DNA of 64,000 bases from Enoplolaimus lenunculus (GCA_030248215.1 JASANG010000926.1:62001-126000); one strand, 5' to 3'; counted from the stretch's first letter, positions 1-12,542 are shown. The notes: generated by a model not told the origin, from the letters alone. Numbers and translations are program-made.

Positions 1-54
1 TACGCATAGGAATATGCTTATACTACTGGTACGGCCCGGATCTTTACATTGGCC
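1..54 (-). mobile_element. Family A MITE, right end only
   Basis: Reads GGAATATGCTTATACTACTG and then a GATCTTTACATTGGCC terminus, the conserved end of family A. The rest lies outside the window. Confidence 0.7.
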
Positions 55-170
55 CAAAATCAAAACATTTCAAAAAATATTCCGCATTGTACGTACGGTC
101 ACAAAGATTTCGAATTTGAATTTTAAACCCAAATTCCTTCAGAGTAAATTACACAATTATTTAATTTCAG

Positions 171-260
171 ACCAATCTCTCGCCACGTCATCTTCAGCGT
201 TGTACGCTCGCCGTTCAACTGTTTTCAACTTACCTGTAACAACAACTCCAACACCAACAA

Positions 261-291
<31 letters not shown>

Positions 292-819
292 AACGCCTTC
301 CATCGATTCAATACGATCATTGGTCGGTTGTGGGAATTGGAACAACTCTCAACCAACAACTGCAACAACAACAACAGCAACAACAAAACAACCCAGTTCT
401 TTCGTCCCAGGCTCTGCTCCTGTGGCATCCACAGTGTTGACTACGAACAATGGCTCAAAACCGTTTGTAAAAGCCGACGATTCGTTTTTGGCGAGTAACC
501 AAATGCGAAACTACGCTGCTGTCGCAGCTGCTCAAAATTATTTTCAATCTGACGACGGTGGAGGATACTATCGAGACTACGGGAGTATTATTGGCGCAGG
601 CGGTGCTGGATATGAACCTGCGGGTGGAAGTCTCATTTCTGGGGGGACATTTCACGCCGCAGGCGCTGGAGGTCACGCTTCAGTTGGACATTATACTGGG
701 ACAGCGGGGGCGTCGAACTTTTTCGGTGATATGTTTTACGGTGGAAATCATTCTGGGAGTATTGGTTCAGGACAAAATTCGTTTTTTGCCAGCTATGCCC
801 CGTATGCGGCAGATTATAG
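171..819 (+). CDS. GATA1/2/3: GATA factor, N-terminal exon (Thr-, Ser-, Gly-rich)
   Basis: This is the first exon of the GATA gene visible here. It begins after a TTTAATTTCAG acceptor and ends at an AG|GTGAGA donor. It enters in phase 1 (the codon GAC is split if the previous base is G) and leaves with AG, which the next exon completes. The 216 or so residues are low complexity: a Thr run encoded by ACA/ACC repeats at 238-295 and another near 345-385, then Ala-, Gly-, Tyr- and Ser-rich sequence. GATA1/2/3 proteins usually carry a poorly conserved activation region N-terminal to the fingers, and this exon fits that by position rather than by sequence. The initiator exon must lie before base 1, because bases 1-54 are a transposon end. 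The frame is open upstream to base 14, but I read that as intron. Confidence rests on perfect phase continuity into the finger exons. Confidence 0.8.
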
Positions 820-892
820 GTGAGAAATATTGGTTTGCATTGTGACGCAACAAGGGCTTATATTCTCAAATGTGTATAGCACTTATTTCCAG

Positions 893-978
893 TGGAGGAA
901 CATACAGGAGTGGGGACTCGCCCCCAACTCCAGGATTGTGGCCCGCTTTTAACGTAGAGGTGGATCCAGAATTTATCG
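893..978 (+). CDS. GATA1/2/3: GATA factor, linker exon before the N-finger
   Basis: An 86-bp exon after an acceptor ending ATTTCCAG. It reads SGGTYRSGDSPPTPGLWPAF and then NVEVDPEFI. I placed the donor at ATCG|GTGTTT because it leaves a single G. That G joins the AA opening the next exon to give Glu, recreating the EGRECVNCG start typical of GATA1/2/3 N-fingers. A donor a few codons later (GAG|GTTGTC) would break phase. The exon is short, Pro- and Ser-rich, with no domain of its own. Confidence 0.75.
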
Positions 979-1211
979 GTGTTTCATCTGAGGTTGTCCG
1001 AGCTCACGCTCGTGTTTGATAACTGTGTGGACAGACACCCTTCTGAATACAGTTTAACACAAAAGTTGCAAAATGGTGGATCTAGAAAGTGAATCCATCT
1101 TTAAATTGAATTTACACTTCGCACGCAGCGTGAAATTTTTCATGACGTGTTCTGTTATAGCCAGGTGAAAAGCTCATGTTTTAAGCGAAAAATTTTCAGT
1201 TTACTATCTAT

Positions 1212-1466
1212 CACCCCTTCTTATAGGCAACTCAGCGCAGTGTATATACGTTAAATAATGTATCTCACACCGTGTTTAACAATTACGACACGTATACATA
1301 GTACTAAATCACCACATGACGTGAGAGCCCCCTCGGGCTCGAGCGTCAAGCTCCTATAGCTGAGTGGTGATGGTATCGGCCTCCCACTCCAGTCACTGGA
1401 GTTCGAATCCTAGCATAAAAGTATGTCTCACGGGAAATAGAAAATATTCATGTGAGAAAGGGTTAA
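1212..1466 (+). mobile_element. Family L element: inverted ends around a tRNA-like core
   Basis: Bounded by CACCCCTTCTTATAGGCAAC on the left and TCATGTGAGAAAGGGTTAAG on the right. These match the ends of the copy at 24583-24854, in opposite orientation, over the full length. The middle contains the tRNA-like segment at 1351-1415. It lies in the GATA intron between 979 and 2143. Confidence 0.75.
1351..1415 (+). other. tRNA-like segment with pol III A and B boxes (not a functional tRNA)
   Basis: The A-box-like TAGCTGAGTGGTGATGG is followed about 50 bp later by the B-box-like GAGTTCGAATCC, with CTCCCAC between them as in a Gly-type anticodon region. The T-stem pairs imperfectly and no matching acceptor stem is present, so I read it as a tRNA-derived promoter carried by family L. 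Confidence 0.6.
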
Positions 1467-1805
1467 GTAAAAGCTTATACAATCTCCATATTCTCCAACC
1501 AGGGGAGACAGCATACGGCACACCTTACTTCAAAACTGTTTATATTACTGTTTTTCAATATATCATTTCAAGTGAGTTATATTATCTTAAGTAAAATTGT
1601 AAGCCAGCGATTGTGGCGAGCGAGCAAATTTGTTAATATTAATTAACCTGGTGATGATTTTAAGATAAAAATTATTTTTCTTTGTTTCAGCAGTTTTGCC
1701 GCACTTCATTCCAGCGTTCTGTGTAGGAGTTTTACAACTGGTACAAGTAATCGCGCCCGTGCTAAAAGTCGCTCAAGTACAGGTAAACAAACCGCATATG
1801 TATCA

Positions 1806-1895
1806 GGGTACAACCGGAACTCTGCCTCCGGCTCCGGCAGAAAACTGGCCTCCGGCTCCTACTCCGGCTCCGGTATTTTCCACCTCCGGTTGCAC
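1806..1895 (+). repeat. GGGTACAACCGGA-ended short repeat
   Basis: Starts GGGTACAACCGGAACTCTGC and ends CACCTCCGGTTGCACCCTGA, so the ends are inverted. The core is (GGCTCC)-rich. Related copies lie at about 44418-44696 and, reversed, about 26240-26345. Similar inverted ends with CAGGAA-rich cores occur at 19420-19800 and 23295-23345. Confidence 0.55.
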
Positions 1896-2088
1896 CCTGA
1901 TATATATGTATATAATATGTAATCGTTTAAAGCATGATAAGGTTATATTGAATATATTCAAGACGTTTTTGTTTCAAAGTCTCTTATTTATTAAAAATAC
2001 TGAGAATAGTAATTATTATTAAGCGAATCGAGTAAAATGTTATTTATTTTAAAAAAATACAATTACTCACTTGTTTTTAAGAAAATAA

Positions 2089-2549
<461 letters not shown>

Positions 2550-3100
2550 AGATTTCTTTTTGCTAATTAGGTTCGCTAATTTTTGATTCGCTACAGGCTT
2601 AATCAAAAAAGGGGTTGTTGTACTACTGACACTATATTTCGTGTATTTTTAGAGTTGTTAGTTTTTTCAAGAATAATGCACATTCAATGTCGAACATTCG
2701 GAGCAGTGAAATAATAAATAGTTAATTTATTCAAACACTAAATCGTTGCCCCGAGCACATCCAGAAGTTGCGGTGGGGGGCGCTGGGCGTACGCCCCCCC
2801 CTCGGAAAGCGTTTTGAGGTAAAATTGTAAAGGTTCCTACCTTACAAGATTCCCCTCAGAAAATTGGCACATAGCATACAGTAAAAATTGAGTTTCATAA
2901 CTTTGGCCACCCCGCCTCTTCCGTCAGAGATTTGTCGACCCGCCAGTGATCCCGGCGGTATTATGCATTTACCCTAACGATCTTGTAGATACCATCGTGA
3001 CTGTGGGTTGTGTCATATTTACAATTAAGCCAACCATGGAATGAGATATATGAATTTAGCCGTTAACAGTTTGTTTATTTAATTCTATTTTATATTTTAG

Positions 3101-3226
3101 TCAACCAGCAAACGTACCGGTGTTGTGTGTGCAAACTGCAAAACAACAACAACAACTTTATGGAGGCGCAACACCAACGGTGAACCGGTATGCAACGCGT
3201 GTGGACTGTATTTCAAACTGCACAAT
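3101..3226 (+). CDS. GATA1/2/3: GATA factor, C-terminal zinc finger exon
   Basis: Forty-two codons beginning [20 protein letters not shown] and continuing [22 protein letters not shown]. This is the C-finger, the main WGATAR-binding finger, with C-x2-C...C-x2-C ligands and the invariant LWRR and CNACGLY motifs. The linker between fingers is [10 protein letters not shown] rather than the vertebrate-type AARRAGT. The donor AAT|GTAAGT falls straight after LHN. From memory an intron at this point is conserved in bilaterian GATA genes. Family A MITE 3300-3501 sits only about 75 bp downstream of the donor. Confidence 0.95.
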
Positions 3227-3299
3227 GTAAGTCTTGAATGTTTTTGCCTCAAACTTAATTCCGCATTTTCAAATGTGTGTAGCATCTATTACCTGTTGG

Positions 3300-3501
3300 G
3301 GCCCATGTAAGGATCAGGAGCGGAACGGTTTTCTGTCGGACTGCAATAGAGTAAGTTTAAGCTTTAGACTAGTTTTTTTGCTTGGATTAGGATTAGGCAC
3401 AGGCTTAGGCTTAGGAATACACTTATTCCTATGCTTAGGCTTAGACTTAGGCTTAGGAATATGCTTATAATACTGTTCCGCTCCTGTTCTTTACATTGGC
3501 C
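3300..3501 (-). mobile_element. Family A MITE with near-perfect 8-bp target duplication
   Basis: Ends GGCCCATGTAAGGATCAG and, inverted, TGTTCTTTACATTGGCC. Flanks are CCTGTTGG and CCAGTTGG (7/8). The core is a TTAGGC-type array. Confidence 0.85.
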
Positions 3502-3778
3502 CCAGTTGGTGATAGGTCTTCTAGTAACTTTCGAACCAGTAAATCATGAGGTTTGAAATACAGCATATTGCATTCGATTTACTCTACTTCTGTGCAAATT
3601 TTGAGACCTGCAATTACAGCAATTCGTTAGTTTGAAAACCTATTACTAACTGGTGATAGGTACTATATATGCATTTCAGAGTATGGGCCCTAGAATGAAT
3701 TTTTACACGGACTGTCTGCCTAAAATTTTTGTCATTTCCAGATGTTTTACCGTCAACTGCTTACAAATGCGATTATAG

Positions 3779-4192
3779 TGACCGAAATAAGACGAGGGAC
3801 TGATATTTATTTTGCCTCTCCGGAGGGTACCACTCCTGTTATTCGGTTACCGACTGTTATTTATTTTGAAATCACTCAACGTTAGTTGGACCCAACGCCT
3901 TTCTTGGTTATATTCTTTCGTTTGGGCATAATGGATGTGCTTCGAAGCTTGCTTGCTGTGTCCGTTAGCCGTTTGTCTGGGTGTTTTTACAGATTATGCG
4001 GGCTGTCTAAGTGTCCGTTACATATTTGAACAGTCTAGACCATTCTTCAGCTTTGGTCTCTTTGCCCACTCTAGTTAGGACTTATAGACTCTATCCACTA
4101 ACGGACTCAGATTAGGGATACACATCTTTTTTGGACTGAAACGCGGACCCACTTTATTACCGTCTTTTATTCGTGTCACTACAGTGATGTAA
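3779..4192 (+). mobile_element. Family K element (GTGACCCGAATAAG ends)
   Basis: Left end GTGACCGAAATAAGACGAGG, right end CTTTTATTCGTGTCACTACA. It is about 415 bp, with internal landmarks shared with 11330-11767 and 18831-19272: GAGGGTACCAC, TTATTCGGTTACGGACTG, and GGACTC...TTAGGG phrases. Non-coding. Confidence 0.7.
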
Positions 4193-4706
4193 GACTCTTG
4201 CTCATTTCATGTATAAAACGTGGTCCACCCCGCAAGCCATTTTTGACCATAAGACCCCGAGAAAAACATCACCCAAGATATTACAAAGAAATAATTTTTT
4301 GAACGATTTTACTGTACTGACCCGAACAGACGGAGGGCCAAAATGTTGGAGGCCCCCAAATTCAACTCCATTTAATGGACAGAGTACATAAGTCTTATTA
4401 AAATTCAAAGAGACCAAAGCAGTAGAATGCCATAGACAGCTCAAATATGTACCAGACACTTGGACACCCGCATAAACTTTAAAATCCGTAACCAAATTAA
4501 ACGGACATCGCAGTCAACAAAAACAGCTTCGAAGCAAATCAGTTCAGTACAAATGACAAAATCTAAAAAAGTCGTTGAATTCAACTACGGTGAACTAAAA
4601 AAAAGTAACAGTCCGTTGCCGGTTTACCCCCTGCTTGAGATGCAAAATAAAATATCAGTCGTCTCTCCCCCTTCAAAGTTTTAGTAGCGCATTTCACATA
4701 ATTAAC

Positions 4707-4948
4707 GGCCCATGCTGCTTTAAGGGGCGTCAAGGTTTCTGGTGACTCTATAAAAGAGTAGGTTTAGATTCTAGATTACATTTTTGCTTAGGCTTAGGCT
4801 TAGGCTTAGGAATACATTCTTCCAACGCTTATACTTAGGCTTAGGCTTAGGCTTAGGAATACATTTTTCCAGCGCTTAGGCTCAGGCTTTGGCTTAGGCT
4901 TAGGAATATCCGTAATCTACTGTTACGCCTCTCAAAGTAACATTGGCC
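4707..4948 (-). mobile_element. Family B MITE with 8-bp target duplication
   Basis: Ends GGCCCATGCTGCTTTAAGGG and AAAGTAACATTGGCC. Flanks are TAATTAAC and TAATTAGC (7/8). Inside: a conserved TATAAAAGAGTAGGTTTAGA block and two TTAGGC arrays. Confidence 0.85.
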
Positions 4949-5956
4949 TAATTAGCAGTCGCTATGACGTTTGGTGAGCTGTAAAATTTCATAACCCAAA
5001 ACAACATCACGGTTTCATTGGAAAATGTTAACTTTACATTCGGTATTATTTGCATACCAGAAACTGGCAAACTTGTGTTCAGCATTTAAATATTAATCTT
5101 AGAACCGCTACTGTATTGTATTCGTATCTTTTTCGACCAATGAAATCATTTGTAATTATTTCAAAACAGGTTATTAATATTTAACTGGTCAATTGGGTTT
5201 ATATGACCACGATTGGTCGATCGTATCGAATTACTTATAAATTTATTGAATATTTAGCGAAAATTTTTCGACGCTCAGATATATCGTAAAGCCACAGATT
5301 GTCACCAAAATCAGCGCCATAAGTTGCACAACAGAATGATAAAATAGCCACATTTATACCGCAATATTTGATATTTTGCAATTAAATTTGATATCCTGGA
5401 ATGGGAAGCCGAGCGACACCCTTGGCACCTTTTGAGGTTTGATTGGTGTCGTTTCAAAAATTAAACCTCGATATACGATTGGTAATTTATCCTTTGCGTC
5501 TTTTGTGCAGAGACGAGGACAAAGGGGGGTGCGATAGGGTTGACCGCCGTTGGAAGAATGAAACAACTGCCGTTTTACAGGATTGACCCCCTGGTGTAGT
5601 AAGGATCATAATTTTTCGACGTTCAGCTCGTTTGTTCGTAAAAAACATTTGCGTGAAATTGTGCCCTCTTGAAACGGTATTCTCTGTTTGTTTTTGTTGT
5701 TTGTTTCGTTCAATTTGATTGGCTTCTTTGACCACAATTATTATATGGCTCGTGGCGAACGCCGTCAGATTTCACTCCTAAAATCGCGTGTCATTTTGTG
5801 GTTTTTATCGCGATGGGAAAATCGCACAAAACCGCGCAAACGCTGTTGTTATTTGAATTTGAAGAAAATTTAAATTTGAAAATTTTAATAAATTTTCAAA
5901 TGGGAAGTCAAATTTTGTGGTTTTTGAAAACATTGATCAATTCGAAACAACAGAGT

Positions 5957-6115
5957 CATAACAGTAGTAGAAGCGTATTCCTAAGCCTAAGCCTACGCGT
6001 AACAATAAGCTTATATTTAAATCGAATCCTAAGCAAAATATATTAGTCTAAAGTTTAAGCTTAATCTATTGCAGTTCCGCAGAACAACGTTCCGCCTTTG
6101 ATCTTTACATGGGCC
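5957..6115 (+). mobile_element. Family A MITE, 5'-truncated
   Basis: The left terminus is lost or decayed. The CCTAAG core, TAGTCTAAAG block and right end GATCTTTACATGGGCC are present. Confidence 0.7.
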
Positions 6116-6543
6116 AAAACATACAATGGTGACACAATGAAACAGATAATAGCTGTTTACTGTATGGTGGTGGGAACGGTTTTGAATACGATAGCACAAA
6201 TGCTCAGTACTCAAAATTGCAATAACTAAAAAATTTCAACACGAAAATTGTCTCACAAAATTTGAACAAATTTAAGCCCTCAAAGCTTGGCTTAAACCTA
6301 ACAACTGTGACCAAAAGCGTAGCCAGGATTTCAGTTCGGGAGCGTATAAACATATGAATAAGTAAATTTTTTCCGCCTGTAAGATCCAGAAGGTTCTTGT
6401 ACAGCCTGATCTTGTGATTTTTCATGCATCGCCAGAATTCATTTCAATGTGTAACTTTACCATCGGTTGTGCGAATTTAACACTAAAAACTCTCATTAAT
6501 TCCACATTCAACTTTATTAGTTTCAAAATACGTACCCTACTTC

Positions 6544-6727
6544 GGCCAATTTCACTTTAAGGTGAGTAACAGTACATTAAGCGTATTCCTAAGCCTAAAC
6601 CTAAACCTAAGCGGTGCAAAAATATCTTCCTAAGCCTAAGCCTAAGTAAAAAATATAATCTAGAATATAAACCTACTCTTTTATAGAGTCACCAGAAACC
6701 TGGACGCCCCTAAAAGTCACATGGGCC
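6544..6727 (+). mobile_element. Family B MITE
   Basis: Left end GGCCAATTTCACTTTAAGG, right end AAAAGTCACATGGGCC. A core of two CCTAAG arrays is separated by CGGTGCAAAAATATCTT, followed by ACCTACTCTTTTATAGAGTC. Flanks match poorly (about 5/8). Confidence 0.75.
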
Positions 6728-6804
6728 CTTGGTTCGTTCTGTTTAATTGTTAACATCTATAAACCTCAAACATTCTTACGTTTACAGCATATCTACACGT
6801 CACT

Positions 6805-6807
<3 letters not shown>

Positions 6808-6890
<83 letters not shown>
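6808..6890. repeat. (AT)n microsatellite
   Basis: About 80 bp of uninterrupted AT dinucleotides in the last GATA intron. Confidence 0.98.
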
Positions 6891-6892
<2 letters not shown>

Positions 6893-8282
6893 TGTCATAC
6901 GAGTTTTAAATATATCGCAAAGATTGGGATAATATTGGACACATTTTTGGGACAGATTAAAAGATATCGAAATGCAAAAATTAACACAGCAAAAACTCAA
7001 CCAAACAGCCAGAATTTAAGAATTTAAAACGGGGATCGAAAATATTTTCATGCTGGCGGTTGCAAGCCTGGATTAAGTATAGCTTACAATTTGGGTTAAA
7101 ATTTGACCGATACTGAATGGGCGCAACATCTTGAGGAAATGCAGTTATCTATGAGGGTCGGCAAAATACATCTGTACGGGTCCCGAGGCTCGCATTGTTC
7201 CGTCGTTGACTACGACTCTGACAAAAACTGCTAGTTAAATATCACATCTACTACTCTTGTGAGATGAGACAAAAAATATGCGTTGGGGAGGGATTGAAAG
7301 AACGCTGATTGGTTAATATGTTAAAAGCAATCTCAGTGAGGCGAAATCGACCAAGATACCATCTTATTTTTGGTCAAAAAGCCCCTAACGTAAATGGTTT
7401 GATACTCTTTTGATGCCCATTGTGTCAGGTTTGGAGTAAAATTAAGCACGCAACGGTTTTTTGAATTGGCCCAAAATATAAATACGGGGCGACTTGTAAA
7501 TAAAACTCGTGGGTAAGGGAAATATTATATAACCACTGGTATATATGCAAGGTTAGTTTGAATTAATGTTTTCGAAACAAAACAGGGGCAAATGCAATAT
7601 ATTTTTAATTTAATTTGAAATATATTATTTTTTAGTGTAAAAATTGAAAAAGATTTCTTAAATTTAATACAATTTTTTGAAAATAAAGGTAAAATTATTG
7701 TTCCGATTGGCTTCTGTGTCCATTTTCGAATATTACTTTTTGAGTATTTTCTACGAACAGTTCGGTCTGTTAAGTACCGTTCAAGCGTACCATTGCGAAC
7801 AAATTTAGGATGTAATATGTTAAACAGATTTTGTGCGTATATTTAGGTAAAGTAACATTTACAGCGCCAGTGATAAATGGCAACTACACAAATCCACGGA
7901 AATTTGGTTCGCTGGTAAATCAATGACTACTTGTGGTTTAAAGCAAACAGTAAATTGTATACAATGGTTTAAACTGTTATTTTGCTTATTTGGCGTCAAT
8001 AGATTTGAATTTGAAATATATAAAAAGTACACTTATTTTTCAAATTATTTAGAAATTATCGTTCGCAGGGAGTTTTAGAGGTCAGCCCCCCTTTGTGATT
8101 TTTGTCCATAAATTTTAAGTACTTTAGTTGCCTCTAGGCTGATGTAGTTTTTTAAGCAGTACTTTTGCTAGAATGTTCAATATACAAGGCAGCTTTGAGA
8201 TATGTTGTGTTTTGTGATTCTGTGTGCATCATTTGGTAAATTAATAGGCTCTTCAAACGCTATTTTAAAGTATGACAGTAAG

Positions 8283-8425
8283 GGCCAATGTAAAAAACAG
8301 GAGCGAGCGGAACAGTATTATAAGCATATTCCTAAACCTAAGCCAACCAAAAAAAGTCTAAAGCTTACGCTTACTCTATTCTAGTCCCATAGAAAAACGT
8401 TTCGCACTTGATCTTTAAATGGACC
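8283..8425 (+). mobile_element. Family A MITE, short core
   Basis: Ends GGCCAATGTAAAAAACAG and ATCTTTAAATGGACC. Flanks ACAGTAAG and GCAGGAAG (6/8). The core carries only two CCTAA-type units. Confidence 0.75.
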
Positions 8426-9303
8426 GCAGGAAGAATATATAAGTAATCATTTTGTGTGGCCATACCAGTAGCGGTATCATGACAATTGGTCGTTTCCGGC
8501 CATTCGCCACCCAACAACTAGTCGTCTGACCATTCGTAGTCCGACATTTCGTCGTCCCCGATCACTCGTCGACCGCGACATCCGGTCGCCTGCCAGTAGA
8601 CACGACAACTCGACCGCCCGACGAGTTGTCTGTGTAACAAACTATTCGGGGACGAATTGGCGTCGATTCACCACTAACATATCTATATTATTAAAGCTGG
8701 AACACGCCACATACGTCTTTTGGGAACTGTTCCAGCATAGAACAAATATTCATATAGACATATACAATTAAATAGCACCACAATTCTGAACGGGTATGAA
8801 ACTTTAAGGTGCCGCTAACTTCAACAGTGTTTAATTACAATGGGTCAGCTCTTCATGTAATATGGTCATTGCGACGATTTCCATTGGGTTAAACAAACTT
8901 TAGTACATATTCAACTTATGCCAAACCAATCGCATTACAAAAGTTGAAACACGCGTGCAACTACGTTTTTACTGGTATAAAATACAAATGCCAGAGAAAT
9001 CATTGTTTTTCACTTAGCATTCATACCGTTTGAGTTGTTAAAATTGAAGTAAATATATGTTTAGGAAATATGTACATAAACCTGTACACCCTAAAAATGC
9101 CAATTTCTGGTCAATTTTATAGAAAATAAAATAGTTCAAACTTGTTCTTAGGACCAAATTATAGATAATACAGGTTTTAGAAATATGGTTTAAACTCTAT
9201 TTTAGGAATCGGCTTAAAAATAAAACACTATTTTAAACGCTTTTCGTGTTAAAATTTTTTAGACCAATTTTGAAAACTAAATTCGAACGCAGATTTTAGT
9301 TTA

Positions 9304-9590
9304 ACCAAGAGTGGATAATGATAAGAGTGTGGGTACAAAATGTACCACCGGGCGTTGCATTTTTGGCCGATCCTTCGTTGTTTAGAGGGGGGTCGCTATC
9401 ACATGAATACCCCTAAATTAAGCTATAAGAAGAGCAAGTTTAACGTCGCATACATAAAGTACCATGATTCTCATTGGTTGTTCCCTCCTCTAAATACAGG
9501 GGGGCAGGGCAAAAACCCAACGCTTGCCGAGTACATACTTTTCTACACAGAATGTGCCCAGCTGCACACCCTTATTAAATAGCGATTATC
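9304..9590 (+). mobile_element. CAAGAGTG-ended element
   Basis: Begins near CCAAGAGTGGATAATG and contains GGGTACAAAATGTACCACCG, GCGTTGCATTTTTGGCCGAT, and TACACAGAATGTGCCCAGCT near its end. A reversed relative occupies about 62245-62560 with the same blocks in opposite order. No coding capacity. Confidence 0.6.
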
Positions 9591-9807
9591 CAACTTTGGT
9601 TTACGTAAAATGGTTTACATTTTATAGTAGAAATAAGACTGCCGTAATTTTTGTGAAGTTATGGCGACGCAGATCTCGTTTAGGCTACACCCTGCTCCGC
9701 TCCCAGCCACGCCTCAGGCCATTTCTGCATGCGCCTGTTTTTGTTAGGTCAATTGGGCAACACAAATCTACCGTAACCTGAACATTACTCGTTTAATTAA
9801 AAATATA

Positions 9808-9905
9808 CCGGGAACGCCAAAAATGGCACCAAACCATTGGACAATTTTTGTGTCATATGTCGTTAGTCCATTAACCGGGCATCCATTTTTGGCATTCAGG
9901 GGGTT
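9808..9905. mobile_element. Small inverted-end element
   Basis: GGGAACGCCAAAAATGGCAC on the left and CATCCATTTTTGGCATTCAG on the right form imperfect inverted ends about 100 bp apart. Confidence 0.4.
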
Positions 9906-11188
9906 AATAATCAACTTTTACGCAAACTGTGTAAAATGCTGGCGTATCGATGTAGAAAAACAAGAAAATATGTTCAAAATAACCATCTTAAACAGTAGCA
10001 AATTTAGCCGTTGGATAATAATATTCATCAACAGCAAACACTTTTAAAAGGCTCTAAACAGGAGCCCTCAGCGTCATTTTACAGCCAGACGTACGAGTTC
10101 CCCTCTGTTTAAAATTGCTTTGTGAATCGAGGGTAGAACAATTGTGGTTTATGGGAAGTTTGGCTTGTGTTATACAACCAATTTAGGCCTTGATATTTTG
10201 CGGTTTGGCACGGCAAAATTTACGGTGGTTGAACTTTTTTTCAGGGAACCAGGTTTACAGGCATCCGGGTATAACATTAAATTAATATAAGGGATTCAAA
10301 AGTTTATCGAAGCTTCTAGGAATGCGGTACGATAACTTGGTCTATTTTCCGAGCCGGAGTCGTTGAATATCGGTGGCTATTGCCTTTAGCTAACAAGCAG
10401 ATAACAGTGTTGAGTTCACAATTTCACTGTTGTGTGCTCGGCCCAAATCGGGTGCTAAGTTTAATTATGTACCAGACAATTTCAATGCTAAATAAAGCAA
10501 AAAAATAGCCTTATTCAAATGCGATAGCTAAGTAATTAATTATTCGAAACGGTTATTAAGTTTGTTTCATTTTGCCTACCAAACTTTGGTTTTGTGGAAT
10601 ATTTTGTGGCAAAATTGTACACAGCTTTGGTATACAACTCGGCGAAGCATAAGCAGGTATTTAATACAGAAAAGCAATGTTTGGTGTAGGTACAGTTCGG
10701 ATGACTACAGGTAACTACATTATTGATATATATTTAAACCGGAACCAGTACAGTTAAGACGACCACAAAATTAAAATTTATAAATCAAACCAATCAAAAT
10801 CGCAATACAGTGATAACCTCACAAGGCATTTTTGCCTGATTGGCTTCTATCTGGTAAAATAGTACATTAATGGTAAAAATGGTACACTTGTATTATGGTA
10901 ACAATATTATACTACAGCGATACAGGTGTGATGAGGGTAGCTTATTAAACTTTGGAAGGCAGTCTTATTAATACAGGCAAAATATCAGAATAATTAAACT
11001 GTACGCTAGCGCAAAATGTTTTCGAGCAGAAAAAATTTAAAATTATAAGATATTAATAAGATATTTTGAATCAAAATAAATGTTTCAATAAACGCGAAAA
11101 GGCAAAAGGTTTAAATGATATTAGGCTAATATCATTTGTGCCTTTTAAAGTAAATAATTGTATTGCAAAGAACGTTGAATGTATCAAA

Positions 11189-11296
11189 CAGGGCCGTAAC
11201 TGTTGTTAAAAGCGTATACCAAAGTCTAAGCCCAAGCAAAAAAAATTGTCAAAACTTTAGCGTACTATATTGCAGTCCCATAGAAAAACGTTCCAT
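11189..11296 (+). mobile_element. Family A MITE, truncated
   Basis: Carries AGGGCCGTAACTG, a decayed CCTAAG core and TCCCATAGAAAAACGTTCCA. The right terminus is replaced by unrelated sequence. Confidence 0.6.
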
Positions 11297-11329
11297 CCGC
11301 CCAAAGAACAGACGCATTACAGTACTTTA

Positions 11330-11767
11330 GTGACCCGAATAAGAAGGGGGACTCATGTTTATTGGGCCTATCCAGAGGGTACCACCTCTTGTTATTCGGT
11401 TGCGGACTGTTATCTATTTTTAAACCACGCTCCGCCGCCCTTCGTTACTGATATATATCCGGTATTTCAATTATCCGTTGAATTATACGTTTATTTGTCT
11501 TGTGTCAATAGCTTGAGTGATAATACAAGGTTATTCTTAGGAATGTACTTTTGAAATTTAAGTATGCTTTAAAGTTTTGAACTCAAATTATTTGGTCCTG
11601 GAGTCATATGTGCGCTACATTTAGTGTTAGTTGACATTTTTGGACTCTAATTAGGGTTTAGGGACTCAATCCGCTTACGGACTCTTATTAGGGATACGGA
11701 CTCCTATTGATTCTGACTCAAAATGGGGAACCCCCCTCGTATTACCCCCCTCTTATTCGGGTTAATA
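11330..11767 (+). mobile_element. Family K element (GTGACCCGAATAAG ends)
   Basis: Left AGTGACCCGAATAAGAAGGG, right CCCCTCTTATTCGGGTTAAT. About 440 bp and similar throughout to 18831-19272. Confidence 0.75.
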
Positions 11768-12232
11768 CAGTATTTTTTTTGTAAGGATCATTTAAAATGA
11801 CAAAAAAGTTAATAAAAGCGTTACAAAACAGTAAAATCAGCATATAAATTTATTCACAGATTTTAAGACCGAAATAAATAAAATGTGAAATGTCAATAAA
11901 AATGTTGTATTTTAATTTCTACGTAGAATAAATCTACTTGTAATTACACTTTGTTGCAGCAAAGTCCCGCATTGCTAATAATCACCAGTTAGCGATAGGT
12001 TTTCAACCTGACGAACTCTTGCGATGGCGGATCCATAAAATTAGCATAAAACAGGGCAAATCAAATGCGAAAAATGTGCTGAATTTCTATTAATTCTGTA
12101 GGTACAAGCCGTATCATCAATTGGTGATTGATGTTATATACGATTTGACTAAACGAGTATATACTGATTACCGATTCTGCAAACTTTCGACTATGTGTAG
12201 CAGCTACTGCCGGAGTTAGCAATAGGCCATAT

Positions 12233-12362
12233 GGCCAATAAAAAGAACAAGGGTCGGAACAGTATTATAAGCTTATTCGTAAGCCAAAAATAGTCTAGAG
12301 CTTAAGGTTATTGTATTCTAATCCCACGGAAAAACGTTGCGCCCTTGATCTTTACATGGGTC
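12233..12362 (+). mobile_element. Family A MITE, minimal core
   Basis: Ends GGCCAATAAAAAGAACAAGG and GATCTTTACATGGGTC. The CCTAAG array is reduced to about one unit (TATTCGTAAGCC), making it the shortest well-preserved copy here. It ends 180 bp before the last GATA exon. Confidence 0.75.
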
Positions 12363-12542
12363 ATGATTTTCAACAGTTGTTAAATTTTGTGAAGCCGCTA
12401 TATCAATTAGTCTAAGGAGAGCCCGTGTAATATTCGATCCAATAACCTCAATGCTTTCAACCGTTTGGCTAAAGTTTACCAGCGTCCATCTTCGAAAAAG
12501 GCATCTGTTGTACGCTTATGTATGTGTTAGAAACCATTTCAG

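Larger units (their letters stand above)
3227..12542 (+). other. Long last intron of the GATA gene, filled with repeats
   Basis: No coding exon seen. It holds family A elements (3300-3501, 5957-6115, 8283-8425, 11189-11296, 12233-12362), family B elements (4707-4948, 6544-6727), family K elements (3779-4192, 11330-11767), an (AT)n run (6808-6890), a degenerate GTCG-rich stretch (about 8480-8690), a CAAGAGTG-ended element (about 9304-9590) and a small inverted-end element (about 9808-9905). Regulatory elements of the gene could lie in the remaining AT-rich sequence, but none can be named. Confidence 0.7.

Noticed and set aside
1351-1415. A functional tRNA gene
   Set aside because: T-stem mismatches, no acceptor stem pairing, and the same sequence is repeated inside a mobile element.
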